From: Nocardia amamiensis
GTDB lineage: Bacteria; Actinomycetota; Actinomycetes; Mycobacteriales; Mycobacteriaceae
Assembly: GCF_015477605.1 (NCBI RefSeq)
Contig: NZ_JADLQX010000012.1
Location: 124,001 to 188,000 of the forward strand
DNA length: 64,000 bases
Direction of reading: 5' to 3'
Position numbers and translations under genes: made by a program. This document shows positions 53,383 to 62,788 of this stretch, one piece after another (positions within the stretch are counted from its first letter, which is position 1; every line of letters starts with the position of its first letter). The notes beneath the pieces are model-generated. The model searched no databases, was not told the origin of the DNA, and saw nothing but the letters and a program-made list of their open reading frames with translations.

Positions 53383-56300
53383 GTGGTGGACGGGGGCGGC
53401 CAACCAGGATGGATACGCAGGCTGTGGGCCGAATGCCGGCCGCACCGCGCGGTGCTTGCCGGGATCACGGCGGCGATTCTCGGCGGCGCGGTCATCGAGA
53501 CGGCCGGGCCGCTGCTGACCAAAAAGGCCATCGACGCGGCCGGTGTCGGTGATACCGCTGCCATCAGCGCGGTCGCTGGCCTCTTCCTGGTACTGGCCGT
53601 CAGCCGCTCCGCGGCCGGATTCGGGCGGAGGTTGCTGGCCGGACGACTGTCACTGGACGTGCAGCACGCGCTGCGCGTGAATCTCCTCGGTTCACTGCAG
53701 CGGTTGGACGGCATCGGCCAGGACACCCTGCGCACCGGGCAGGTGGTGTCGCGGTCGATCACCGATCTCCAGCTGGTCCAGGGTCTGATGGCGATGGTGC
53801 CGCTGTCGGGTATGGCGCTGCTGGAATTCGTGCTCGCCGCTGTGGTCATGATCTGGCTGTCGCCGCCCCTGGCCGCCGTCGCGCTGCTGGTGGTGCCCGC
53901 GATCGGACTGGTGGTCTACCGAATGCGCCCCCGGCTGCACGCGGCGACCTGGTCCGCGCAGCAGCGCGCCGCCGACCTCGCCCAGCACGTCGAGGAGACG
54001 GTCACCGGGGTGCGGGTGGTGAAGGGCTTCGGTCAGGAAGCGCGGATGGTCGATCTGCTGGAACGCCACGGCCGCAGACTGTTCGCGGAGCGGATGCGCG
54101 CCGCGAAGATCGACGCCCGCTTCGCGCCGACGGTGGCGACGATTCCACAATTCGGCATGGTCGCGGTCATCGCGCTCGGTGGACTGCTGGCCCTGCACGG
54201 CAGCATAGGGATCGGCACCTTCGTCGCGTTCGCCGCGTACGTCGCCGTCATGACCGGCACCGCGCGCATCCTGTCGTCGGTGATCGTCATGGCTCAGCTG
54301 ACCAGGGCGGCGGCCGAACGGGTGTTCCAGGTGATCGACGCCGCGCCGGTCATCGCCGACCCGGATCGTCCGCTGGAGCTGCCGGACGGGCCGCTCGGCA
54401 TCGAAATCGACGCGCTCACCTTCGGATTCGATCCCGATCAGCCCGTTCTGCGCGAGCTGGACCTGCGCATCCGTCCCGGTGAGACGGTGGCCGTCATAGG
54501 CCCGGCGGGGTCGGGCAAGTCCACGCTCGCCCTGCTGCTCCCCCGGTTCTACGCGCCGGACTCCGGCAATATCCGGCTGTTCGCCGAAGCCGCGCCGCTG
54601 CGCGCCGACCCGGCCGACGCGTCGGCTGCCGGGCAGAGCGGGCCGAGCATCGACCCCGCGGATGCGTTCACCGTCACCGGGAATGGTGCGCACACCGCGA
54701 CGCTCACCGCGGAAACCATCGGTGTCGACATCGCCGACCTGCGCGCCGCCGACCTGCGTGCGGCCATCGGCGTCGTCTTCGACGATCCCTTCCTGTTCTC
54801 CGACACGATCGCCGCGAATATCGCGCTCGGCCGGCCAGAGGCCACCGACGAGGAGATCAGGCAAGCCGCCGCGCAGGCCGCCGCCGACGAATTCATCGCC
54901 GAGCTTCCGGACGGCTACGACACCGTGGTCGGCGAGCGCGGCCTGACCCTCTCCGGCGGCCAGCGGCAGCGGATCGCGCTGGCGAGAGCACTGCTGGCGC
55001 GCCCGCGCATCCTGGTGCTCGACGACGCCACCTCGGCCGTGGACGCGGTGACCGAGGCGGCGATCTTCGACGCGCTGCCCGACCGCGGCGGCCGGACCAC
55101 GCTGATCCTGGCGCATCGGGAATCGACGCTCGCCCATGCCGATCGCGTGATCAGGCTGCCCGCACCCGCCGGGCACGCCGCCCCGGCGCCGGACATCACC
55201 CCGTCCGGGGCGGGGAACAGACAGGCACCGAGTCGTTCCGAAGGTGGCCGGTTCGCGGGCGCCGCGGCCGACGTGAGCGAGACCCCCGAACTGCGCCGCA
55301 CCATCGAGCGCCTGCCACCCGCCATCGAGCAGCCCGGCCTGGACGTAGAGCGTTTCCGCGAGCCCGATCCGCGGTTCGGATTGCGCCGCATGTTGCGCCC
55401 CGTGCGCTGGCTCGTGCTGACGGTGATGGCGCTGCTGGCCGCCGACGCGGCGATCGGCGTCGCGTTCCCGCCGCTGGTGCGCTACGCGATCGATGGTGGC
55501 GTGCTGGGTGATGATGCCGCGGCGCTGGTTCGCGCGACGCTGTTCGGCGCGGTGCTCGCCGCCGCGGGCTGGGCGGTCGGCGCTGCGACCACCGTGCTGA
55601 CGGCGCGCACCGGGGAACGGGTGCTGTTCGGCTTGCGGATCCGCAGCTTCGCGCATCTACAGCGGCTCGGACTACTACGAACGCGAACTGTCCGGTCGGA
55701 TCATGACCCGGATGACCACCGACGTCGACGCACTGTCGACGTTTCTGCAGACCGGGGTGGCCACCACCCTGGTCGGCCTGCTGACGCTGGTCGGCATCAC
55801 GGTCGCGTTGCTGGTGATCGATGTCTCGCTGGCGCTGGTCGTGCTGGCGACGGTGCCTGCATTGGTGCTGGCGACGGTGCTGTTCCGGCGGGTGTCGTCC
55901 GTCGCGTACACCGTGTCACGAGAACATGTGTCGGCGGTCAACGCCGATTTCCAAGAAAACGTGACGGGGTTGCGCGCGGTGCAGGCGAACCGGAACGAGC
56001 CGCGTGCGGCCCGTCGTTTCGCGGAGTATTCGCAGCGCTACCGCGACAGCCGCTTGCGAGCCCAGCGGGCGATCGCGCTGTACTTCGCGTTCGTCGTCGG
56101 ATGGGCCGACGTGGCGCTGGCCGCGGTGGTGTTCTTCGGCGCGCGGGAGGTCGCCTCCGGTTCGACCAGCGCAGGGACGCTGGTCGCGTTCGTGCTGTAT
56201 CTCCAACTGCTGTTCGGACCGATCCTGCAGCTGTCCCAAGTCTTCGACGGCTACCAGCAGGCCAGGGTCGGGCTGCGGCGGATCGGGGATCTGCTGCGCA

Positions 56301-57214
56301 CGCCGTCCTCGATCACCGCCGATCCGGCCGATCCCGTGCCGATAGCGCGGGGGTTGCGCGGCGATGTCGCCTTCGACAATGTCCGGTTCCGGTACGCGGG
56401 CAGCCGGGTTCCGGCCCTGGACGGCGTTTCCCTGCGCATCCCGGAGGGTTCCACCCTGGCGCTGGTCGGGCCGACCGGCGCGGGCAAGTCGACCGTCGTC
56501 AAGCTGCTGGCGCGTCTGTACGACCTGTCTCGGGACGAGTCGAACCATTCCGGCGGCGATCCGACGCACGAGAACGGTAACCGCGCCTCTGAACCCGGCT
56601 CGATCCGTGTCGACGACGCCGACGTCCGCGATTACCGCTTGGCCGATTACCGCTCGCGGCTCGGCATCGTTCCGCAGGAAGCTCACCTGTTCACCGGCGA
56701 TGTGGCGAGCAACATTGCATTCGGGAAACCATCCGCGACCGCCGAGGAGATCGCAGCGGCGGTCGCTGCGGTGGGCGCGAGCGACATGATCGCCGCCCTC
56801 CCGCTCGGTATGCGCCAGCCGGTCGGCGAACGAGGTCGCGGCCTGTCGTCGGGCCAGCGTCAGCTGATCGCGCTCGCCCGCGCCGAACTGGTCGGTCCGG
56901 ACTTGCTGCTGCTCGACGAGGCCACCGCGACGCTGGACCCGGACACCGAGGCATCGGTGCTGGCAGCGAGCCGATCGCTGAGCCGCGACCGGACCACGGT
57001 GATCGTCGCGCACCGGCTGGGCACGGCCGCGCGCGCCGATCGAATCGCCGTGGTCGACCACGGCCGGATCGTGGAATTCGGCCCCCATTCGGAGCTGCTC
57101 GCCGCGGGCGGGCCGTATGCCCGACTGTGGGCAGCGGCCCACGAGTCCGGGGGAATATTCTCGAGTACTGACGAGTCGTCACCTATGAGGTCGGGGGTGT
57201 CGGGTGGTCAGTGA
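53383..57214 (+). pseudogene. Double ABC exporter (Rv0194-like) broken by a frameshift
   Basis: Two fused half-exporters, each membrane domain plus ATPase, about 1277 aa if restored, like mycobacterial multidrug exporter Rv0194. Half 1 has GPAGSGKST and LSGGQRQRIALARALL; half 2 has GPTGAGKST and LSSGQRQLIALARAEL. The frame breaks at 55669-55670. Upstream reads FAHLQRLG and then nonsense, while the correct continuation DYYERELSGRIMTRM starts one base out of register at 55670. Comparison with the expected RLGLDYY suggests loss of about 5 bases between CTCG repeats, or a single-base error. GTG 53383 (AAGGGGG upstream) is chosen over ATG 53347. Confidence 0.8.
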
Positions 57215-57337
57215 ATCCGCCGATTTGCTGCTGGGCCTATCCTCAGATAGGGCGCATCGGCGCGCATCCGCTGATCCCCGTGCCGGGCACGTCACAAACG
57301 TCGCAGCGCGAAGAACGAAATGAGGCGAACACCTGCT

Positions 57338-60300
57338 GTGAGCAGCTCAACTTCCCAGTTCGGTCAGAACCAATGGCTGGTCGACGAGATGTATCAGAAG
57401 TTCAAGCAAGATCCATCTTCCGTCGACGAGAGCTGGCATGAGTTCCTGGCCGACTACACGCCTGAAGCGAGTGGTGATTCCGGCAACAGCCAGACCGCCC
57501 CCGCGCCCGCGCAGGCCGCCGCTCCGGCTCCGGCTCCGGTCACCCCGGCTCCCGCCCCCGCTGCCGCCAAGCCTGCTCCTGCCCCCGCCCCCGCGGCCCC
57601 GAAAGCTCCTGCCCCAGCTGCTCCGAAGCCGGCGACGGTGACCGCCCGCACTCCGCAGACCACTCCGGCGCCCACATCGAACGCCGCGCCCACCTCCGGC
57701 CCGAAGCAGGCCGACACCGCCACCGACGAGGCCAAGGTGCTGCGCGGCGCCGCCGCGGCGGTGGCGAAGAACATGGCCGCCTCGCTGAGCATCCCCACCG
57801 CGACCAGCGTGCGCGCCATCCCGGCCAAGCTGATGATCGACAACCGTCTGGTCATCAACAACCATCTCGCCCGCACCCGGGGCGGCAAGATCTCCTTCAC
57901 CCACCTGCTCGGCTACGCCATCGTGCAGGCGGTCAAGGCGTTCCCCAACATGAACCGGCACTACGCCGAGGTCGACGGCAAGCCGAATGCGGTCACCCCC
58001 GCGCACACCAACCTCGGCCTCGCCATCGACCTGCCGGGCAAGGACGGCAACCGCTCGCTGGTCGTCGCGGCCATCAAGGGTTGCGAGGCAATGACTTTCG
58101 GGCAGTTCCACACCGCCTACGAGGACATCGTCCGCCGCGCCCGCGACGGCAAGCTGACCGCCGAGGACTTCTCCGGCGTCACCATCTCGCTGACCAACCC
58201 GGGCACCATCGGCACCGTGCATTCGGTGCCCCGCCTGATGCACGGTCAGGGCGCGATCATCGGCGCCGGCGCCATGGAGTACCCCGCCGAATTCCAGGGG
58301 ATGAGCGATGAGCGCATCGCCGAGCTGGGCGTCGGCAAGCTGATGACGCTGACCTCCACCTACGACCACCGCATCATCCAGGGCGCGGAGTCCGGCGACT
58401 TCCTGCGCACCATCCACCAGCTGCTGATCTCCGACGAGTTCTACGACGAGATCTTCCACGGCCTCGGCGTGCCCTACGAGCCGGTCCGCTGGCGCAAGGA
58501 CATGCGCGAGCGCGGCGTCGACAAGAGCGCCCGCGTGCTGGAGATGATCGCGGCCTACCGCAACCGCGGCCACCTGATGGCCGACACCGACCCGCTGCGG
58601 CTGGTCAAGGACAAGTTCCGCAGCCACCCGGACCTGGACGTCACCCAGCACGGCCTGACCTTGTGGGACCTGGACCGCACGTTCAACGTGGCGGGGTTCC
58701 ACGGCCAGGAGCGGATGAAGCTGCGCGACGTGCTGTCCATCCTGCGCGACGCCTACTGCCGCCACGTCGGCGTCGAGTACACCCACATCCTCGATCCCGC
58801 GCAGCTCGAGTGGATCCAGGAGCGCGTCGAGCAGAAGCACGCGAAGCCGAGTGTCGCGCAACAGAAGTACATCCTGAACCGGCTGAACGCGGCGGAGGCC
58901 TTCGAGACCTTCCTGCAGACCAAGTACGTCGGGCAGAAGCGCTTCTCGCTGGAGGGCGCCGAGGCGGTCATCCCGATGATGGACGCGGTGATCGACCAGT
59001 GCGCCGAGCACAGCCTCGATGAGGTCGTCATCGGCATGCCGCACCGCGGTCGTCTCAACGTGCTCGCCAACATCGTCGGCAAGCCGTACTCGAAGATCTT
59101 CACCGAGTTCGAGGGCAACATGAACCCGGCGGGGGCGCACGGCTCCGGCGACGTGAAGTACCACCTCGGCGCGCAGGGCACCTACCTGCAGATGTTCGGC
59201 GACAACGAGATCGAGGTCTCGCTCACCGCCAACCCCTCGCACCTGGAGGCGGTCGACCCGGTCCTGGAGGGCTTGGTCCGCGCCAAGCAAGACCTGCTGG
59301 ACAAGGGCGACGGGCCGGAGGGCTACTCCGTCGTGCCGCTGATGCTGCACGGTGACGCCGCGTTCGCGGGTCAGGGCGTGGTCGCCGAGACGCTGAACCT
59401 CTCGGGTCTGCGCGGCTACCGGGTCGGCGGCACCATTCACATCGTGGTGAACAACCAGATCGGCTTCACCACGGCGCCGGAGAACAGCCGCTCCACCGAG
59501 TACTCCACCGACATCGCGAAGTTCATCGGCGCGCCGATCTTCCACGTCAACGGCGACGACCCGGAGGCGTGCGACTGGGTCGCGCGCCTGGCGGTCGACT
59601 TCAAGCAGAAGTTCCGCAAGGACGTCGTGATCGACATGATCTGCTACCGCCGCCGTGGCCACAACGAGGGCGACGACCCGTCGATGACCCAGCCGTACAT
59701 GTACGACGTCATCGACACCAAGCGCTCGGTCCGCAAGGCGTACACCGAGAGCCTGATCGGCCGTGGCGACATCTCGCTGAAAGAGGCCGAGGACGCGCTG
59801 CGCGACTACCAGGGCCAGCTGGAGCGGGTATTCAACGAGGTCCGCGAGCTGGAGAAGTACTCGCCGGAGCCGAGCGAGTCGGTCGAGGGCGACCAGCCGG
59901 TGCCCGCGTCTGTCGTGACGGCCGTGGACAAGGCCGTCCTGCAGCGGATCGGCGACGCGTTCCTCAACGTGCCCGACGGCTTCAACGTGCACCCGCGCGT
60001 CAAGCCGGTGCTGGAGAAGCGCCGCGAAATGGCTTACGAGGGCAAGGTCGACTGGGCCTTCGCCGAGCTGCTCGCGTTCGGCACGCTGATCGACGAGGGC
60101 CGCGCGGTGCGCCTGACCGGTCAGGACTCCCGCCGCGGCACGTTCACCCAGCGGCACGCGGTGATCATCGACCGCAAGACCGCCGACGAGTACACCCCGC
60201 TGCACAACATCGGCAGCGAGAACCCGGGCTGGTTCGCGGTGCACGACTCGGCGCTGAGCGAATTCGCCGCCGTCGGTTTCGAATACGGCTACTCGCTGGG

Positions 60301-61099
60301 CAACCCCAACGCGCTGGTGCTGTGGGAGGCGCAGTTCGGTGACTTCGTCAACGGCGCGCAGTCGATCATCGACGAGTTCATCTCCTCCGGTGAGGCCAAG
60401 TGGGGCCAGCTGTCCGACGTCGTGCTGCTGCTGCCGCACGGCCACGAGGGCCAGGGCCCGGACCACACCTCCGGCCGCATCGAGCGCTTCCTGCAGCTGT
60501 GCGCGGAGGGCTCGATGACCGTCGCGGTGCCGTCCACTCCGGCGAACTACTTCCACCTGCTGCGCCGCCACGCACTGGACGGCATCCGCCGCCCGCTGAT
60601 CGTCTTCACCCCGAAGTCGATGCTGCGCAACAAGGCCGTGGTCTCCGACCTGAAGGACTTCACCGAGTCCAAGTTCCGCTCGGTCTTCGACGAGCCGGCC
60701 TACGAGCAGGGCATCGGCGACCGCGGCAAGGTCAAGCGCATCCTGATGACCAGCGGCAAGCTCTACTACGAGCTGGCCGCCGAAAAGGCCAAGCAGAAGC
60801 GCGAAGACGTCGCGATCGTCCGCATCGAGCAGCTCTACCCGCTGCCCACCCGCCGCCTGAACGAGGCCCTCGAGGGCTACCCCAACGCCACCGACCTGGC
60901 GTGGGTCCAGGAGGAACCGGCCAACCAGGGCGCCTGGCCCTTCTTCGGCCTCAACCTCCCCGAAACCCTCCCGACCCGCTTCACCAAACTCCGCCGCATC
61001 TCCCGCCGCGCCATGTCGGCCCCCTCCTCGGGGTCCAGCAAGGTCCACGCGGTGGAACAGGCGGAGATCATCGCGGAGGCGTTCGAGCCGACGGCGTAG
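57338..61099 (+). CDS. kgd: Multifunctional 2-oxoglutarate metabolism enzyme Kgd
   Basis: About 1253 aa, the actinobacterial fusion of an E2-type acyltransferase domain and the E1 thiamine-diphosphate domain of 2-oxoglutarate dehydrogenase. It acts as oxoglutarate dehydrogenase component, decarboxylase and 2-hydroxy-3-oxoadipate synthase. The N-terminus FGQNQWLVDEMYQKF is followed by a Pro/Ala linker. The acyltransferase part (~135-390) has the active-site motif YDHRIIQG. The E1 part has the ThDP motif GDAAFAGQG near 671 and NNQIGFTT. GTG 57338 (MSSSTSQFG) fits the mycobacterial start; ATG 57320 is in frame. A strong terminator follows. Confidence 0.97.
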   Translation: MSSSTSQFGQNQWLVDEMYQKFKQDPSSVDESWHEFLADYTPEASGDSGNSQTAPAPAQAAAPAPAPVTPAPAPAAAKPAPAPAPAAPKAPAPAAPKPATVTARTPQTTPAPTSNAAPTSGPKQADTATDEAKVLRGAAAAVAKNMAASLSIPTATSVRAIPAKLMIDNRLVINNHLARTRGGKISFTHLLGYAIVQAVKAFPNMNRHYAEVDGKPNAVTPAHTNLGLAIDLPGKDGNRSLVVAAIKGCEAMTFGQFHTAYEDIVRRARDGKLTAEDFSGVTISLTNPGTIGTVHSVPRLMHGQGAIIGAGAMEYPAEFQGMSDERIAELGVGKLMTLTSTYDHRIIQGAESGDFLRTIHQLLISDEFYDEIFHGLGVPYEPVRWRKDMRERGVDKSARVLEMIAAYRNRGHLMADTDPLRLVKDKFRSHPDLDVTQHGLTLWDLDRTFNVAGFHGQERMKLRDVLSILRDAYCRHVGVEYTHILDPAQLEWIQERVEQKHAKPSVAQQKYILNRLNAAEAFETFLQTKYVGQKRFSLEGAEAVIPMMDAVIDQCAEHSLDEVVIGMPHRGRLNVLANIVGKPYSKIFTEFEGNMNPAGAHGSGDVKYHLGAQGTYLQMFGDNEIEVSLTANPSHLEAVDPVLEGLVRAKQDLLDKGDGPEGYSVVPLMLHGDAAFAGQGVVAETLNLSGLRGYRVGGTIHIVVNNQIGFTTAPENSRSTEYSTDIAKFIGAPIFHVNGDDPEACDWVARLAVDFKQKFRKDVVIDMICYRRRGHNEGDDPSMTQPYMYDVIDTKRSVRKAYTESLIGRGDISLKEAEDALRDYQGQLERVFNEVRELEKYSPEPSESVEGDQPVPASVVTAVDKAVLQRIGDAFLNVPDGFNVHPRVKPVLEKRREMAYEGKVDWAFAELLAFGTLIDEGRAVRLTGQDSRRGTFTQRHAVIIDRKTADEYTPLHNIGSENPGWFAVHDSALSEFAAVGFEYGYSLGNPNALVLWEAQFGDFVNGAQSIIDEFISSGEAKWGQLSDVVLLLPHGHEGQGPDHTSGRIERFLQLCAEGSMTVAVPSTPANYFHLLRRHALDGIRRPLIVFTPKSMLRNKAVVSDLKDFTESKFRSVFDEPAYEQGIGDRGKVKRILMTSGKLYYELAAEKAKQKREDVAIVRIEQLYPLPTRRLNEALEGYPNATDLAWVQEEPANQGAWPFFGLNLPETLPTRFTKLRRISRRAMSAPSSGSSKVHAVEQAEIIAEAFEPTA

Positions 61100-61110
61100 T
61101 TCCCTGACCC

Positions 61111-61164
61111 CGAACCGGGCCGAATCGCTTCTTATCCAAGCGATTCGGCCCGGTTCGCGTTTTT
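61111..61164 (+). terminator. Intrinsic terminator of kgd
   Basis: Perfect 20-bp inverted repeat (61111-61130 with 61138-61157), 7-nt loop CTTATCC, followed by CGTTTTT. It lies 12 bp after the kgd stop. Confidence 0.95.
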
Positions 61165-61376
61165 CGGAACCCCGGTTCAGCGCGCCGGAACCAAGCCTCG
61201 CTGTCATGGCGGATGAGTGCTGTCCATGGCCATTGCCTCGCAAGATTTTACAAAGATCAGGTAGCGCGGGATCTGCTCGCCGGTTCGATGGGGCCGAAAC
61301 GCGGCGCTTACCAGGCTGCCGACGTCTGCGATCACCACGGCGTCGGGATCGAGCTGCCGGACTCCGGCGGCAAAGC
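61165..61376. other. Intergenic region after kgd terminator, no gene seen
   Basis: Between the kgd terminator and the hairpin that ends the minus-strand RNA locus only short shadow frames occur. No repeat or regulatory signal was recognised. Confidence 0.5.
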
Positions 61377-61408
61377 GAGGGGCCGGGCTATACCCTGCCC
61401 GGCCCCTC
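61377..61408 (-). terminator. Terminator of the tRNA/Y-like RNA transcript
   Basis: 12-bp perfect stem (GGGGCCGGGC core, 61377-61388 with 61397-61408), 8-nt loop, followed on the minus strand by TCGCTTTG. It begins only 3 nt beyond the tRNA-Asn 3' end, as expected for a tRNA terminator. Confidence 0.85.
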
Positions 61409-61410
61409 CT

Positions 61411-61483
61411 GTTAACGAGCGGGATTCGAACCCGCACCCGTCGGATTAACAGTCCGATGCTCTGCCGATTGAGCTATCGCTGC
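61411..61483 (-). tRNA. tRNA-Asn (GUU), divergent
   Basis: 73-nt cloverleaf. The D-arm is TAGCTCAATCGGCAGAGC. The anticodon stem TCGGA/TCCGA carries the loop CTGTTAA, giving anticodon GUU at 61450-61448. The T-arm is GCGGGTTCGAATCCCGC. The acceptor stem is weak: GCAGCGA against TCGTTAA leaves the two outer pairs unpaired and one G-U. CCA is not encoded. D-, anticodon and T-arms are perfect. The body differs from the usual actinobacterial tRNA-Asn, so it is probably a second, specialised or acquired copy. It follows the Y-like RNA by 19 nt and ends at a terminator. Confidence 0.75.
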
Positions 61484-61502
61484 ACCATCTGTGACCACTG
61501 CG

Positions 61503-61623
61503 CCCGCGAGTGCGGTTCAGCATGATGTACCCCGCGCGTTGCCATTACGCTACAGCGCCGCGTAGAGGCGCTGCCCGGACTCGAACCGGGATTTCGGGGG
61601 TGCGTCGCGTCCACACCCATGAG
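61503..61623 (-). ncRNA. Y RNA-like (YrlA-type) permuted tRNA-like RNA
   Basis: Seen directly in 5'-3' order on the minus strand: helix strand CTCATGGGTGTGG; internal loop; CCCCG; AAAT; T-arm CCCGG-TTCGAGT-CCGGG; acceptor 3' strand CAGCGCC; 7-nt loop TCTACGC; acceptor 5' strand GGCGCTG; TA; D-arm GCGT-AATGGCA-ACGC; G; CGGGG; internal loop; helix strand CCGCACTCGCGGG. The acceptor (7 bp), T (5), D (4) and anticodon-type (5) stems are all perfect. The outer helix pairs 12 of 13 positions, with several G-U. This is a circularly permuted tRNA with a closed acceptor stem, as described for bacterial Y RNAs of the YrlA class, which bind Ro60. Assignment to YrlA is inference, and the ends are approximate. 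Confidence 0.75.
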
Positions 61624-61726
61624 CTCGAGGTCGATGGTGTTGTTGAGCTTGGAGCAAGAGCTTGAGTCTCATCGGCTGGGCACTGCCCCGCCGTCAGTTT
61701 GAGTTTCAATTTCAGCTTGTGCTCCA

Positions 61727-61742
61727 TCCCCCCGAAGGGGGA
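61727..61742 (-). other. UUCG-tetraloop hairpin before the Y-like RNA
   Basis: TCCCCC-TTCG-GGGGGA on the minus strand, a very stable 6-bp hairpin with a UUCG loop. It lies 15 nt after the stop of the 244-aa protein gene and about 100 nt before the Y-like RNA. No U-tract follows, so it may be a processing or mRNA 3'-end structure rather than a terminator. Confidence 0.6.
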
Positions 61743-61756
61743 GTCTTTGGCCCCGG

Positions 61757-62491
61757 TTACCCGAAGAGATAGCCGAGGATCGCCTCGCCCGGCTCGACGT
61801 CGGTCACCGCGGTCGAATTCGCTGCCTCCCGAGCGTACTTCACCGCATCGGTCAGCTTCGCGAGCCGAGCACGCATCTCACCGACCTCCTTGGCCGGCAG
61901 CGCCCCCGAGAACTTCGTGGTCGTCCAGCGTCCGACCACCACGTCCTCGTGATAGACCTGCACCTGGGCCGGGTGCTTGTCGGTGGCGGCCGCCAGCACA
62001 TGGTTGCGCGGCACCTTCTTGGTCCGCACCGTCTGGCTCGGCTCGGTCGCGAAGCAGTCTGCGACCTCGTCGAACGACCACGCCTCAGCCGGGTCGAGCG
62101 TCGGCAGCTTGGCGATGAACGACTTCAGTTCACCCAGCTGCTTCTCCAGGAACAGCAGATAGGTCACGGGCAGATCCGTGGCGATGGTGTTTCCGTCCAC
62201 CACCAGGTCGGCCTTCGCCGAGCAGTTGGCTACGTCCTTCGTGGCGGTGACGTTCAACAGCCTGGTCAGGGTTGCCGTGACATCTGCGATCACCTCACTG
62301 ACCCGGACCTGCACCCGCTTCGACTCCGGCGGAAGTGCCTCACCTTCGTCGTCCAACGGCCGGTAGGTACGGGAAATGCCAGCCAGCAGCTCGGTCTTGC
62401 CCACCCGCTGATACGCGGTGGCCAGGTCGGCGTTCGCCTGAGACTTCACACCCTTCTCGACGGCGATGAGCTGGTTCAGCTTGGTGGTCAC
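61757..62491 (-). CDS. Conserved-looking hypothetical protein linked to Y-like RNA
   Basis: 244-aa soluble protein. The GTG at 62491 is chosen with GGAGAGGAAT upstream; it gives MTTKLNQLIAVEKGVKSQAN. Further parts are VGKTELLAGISRTYRPLDDE, LLNVTATKDVANCSAKADL, LPVTYLLFLEKQLGELKSFI, TVRTKKVPRNHVLAAATDKH and VGRWTTTKFSGALPA. I recall similar proteins in many actinobacteria as an unnamed DUF family but cannot name the function. It has no nuclease, ligase or membrane motif. The basic, polar stretches could bind RNA. It is upstream of the Y-like RNA and tRNA-Asn on the same strand, suggesting a shared transcript. Confidence 0.75.
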   Translation of the reverse strand: MTTKLNQLIAVEKGVKSQANADLATAYQRVGKTELLAGISRTYRPLDDEGEALPPESKRVQVRVSEVIADVTATLTRLLNVTATKDVANCSAKADLVVDGNTIATDLPVTYLLFLEKQLGELKSFIAKLPTLDPAEAWSFDEVADCFATEPSQTVRTKKVPRNHVLAAATDKHPAQVQVYHEDVVVGRWTTTKFSGALPAKEVGEMRARLAKLTDAVKYAREAANSTAVTDVEPGEAILGYLFG

Positions 62492-62788
62492 GATATTCCT
62501 CTCCGTTGCCCGATCCGACAACGGTGCTACCGTAGAACAGCCGACATCGCGTCCGCCAGCGAATTTCCGGTTCTTCTAACACTATTGGGCAGTAACCAGT
62601 CGCCGACGACCTCTCGGATATCTACGGTGCGATGGAGTCCGAGGCGGAGGAGGGCGGCGGCACTTCGCTGATCGAATCACGCTCTCTCATACAGTGATTC
62701 GGCCAAATTACCGGTTTATCAGGACGCAGCTCCACACTGGAGAGTCGGCGGTGGACACCCTCGAGACTTCCCCGGTACGCTTCGGCAT
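62492..62788. other. Divergent intergenic region with no gene
   Basis: 297 bp between the Y-RNA-linked gene (minus) and the WXG100 gene (plus). The part near 62555-62600 is AT-richer (TTCCGGTTCTTCTAACACTA) and is the likely promoter zone. No frame inside looks coding. Confidence 0.45.

Noticed and set aside
53692..55656. Long minus-strand frame under the ABC exporter, and similar ones at 5683-7692 and 38614-40482
   Set aside because: All are antisense shadows of well-identified genes and have no motif of their own.
55660..55705. Programmed ribosomal frameshift in the ABC exporter
   Set aside because: There is no slippery heptamer or strong downstream structure. The expected amino acids are missing at the junction, which indicates a deletion rather than recoding.
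57347..61243. 1298-codon open frame antisense to kgd
   Set aside because: It is a typical GC-rich shadow of a long conserved gene. Its composition is Arg/Val/Ala-rich without domains, and kgd on the plus strand is certain.
61503..61623. A true permuted tRNA gene as found in some algae and archaea
   Set aside because: The anticodon-loop bases lack U33 and the halves do not give a 7-nt loop. The termini continue into a long helix instead of a splice motif. A Y RNA fits better.
61545..61727. Minus-strand 60-codon frame beginning MEHKLKLKLKLTAG, with a GGGGGG string before its ATG
   Set aside because: It runs through the Y-like RNA's T-arm, acceptor stem and into its D-arm region, whose pairing is far too regular to be coding by chance. 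The peptide resembles nothing, and the G-run is part of the UUCG hairpin.
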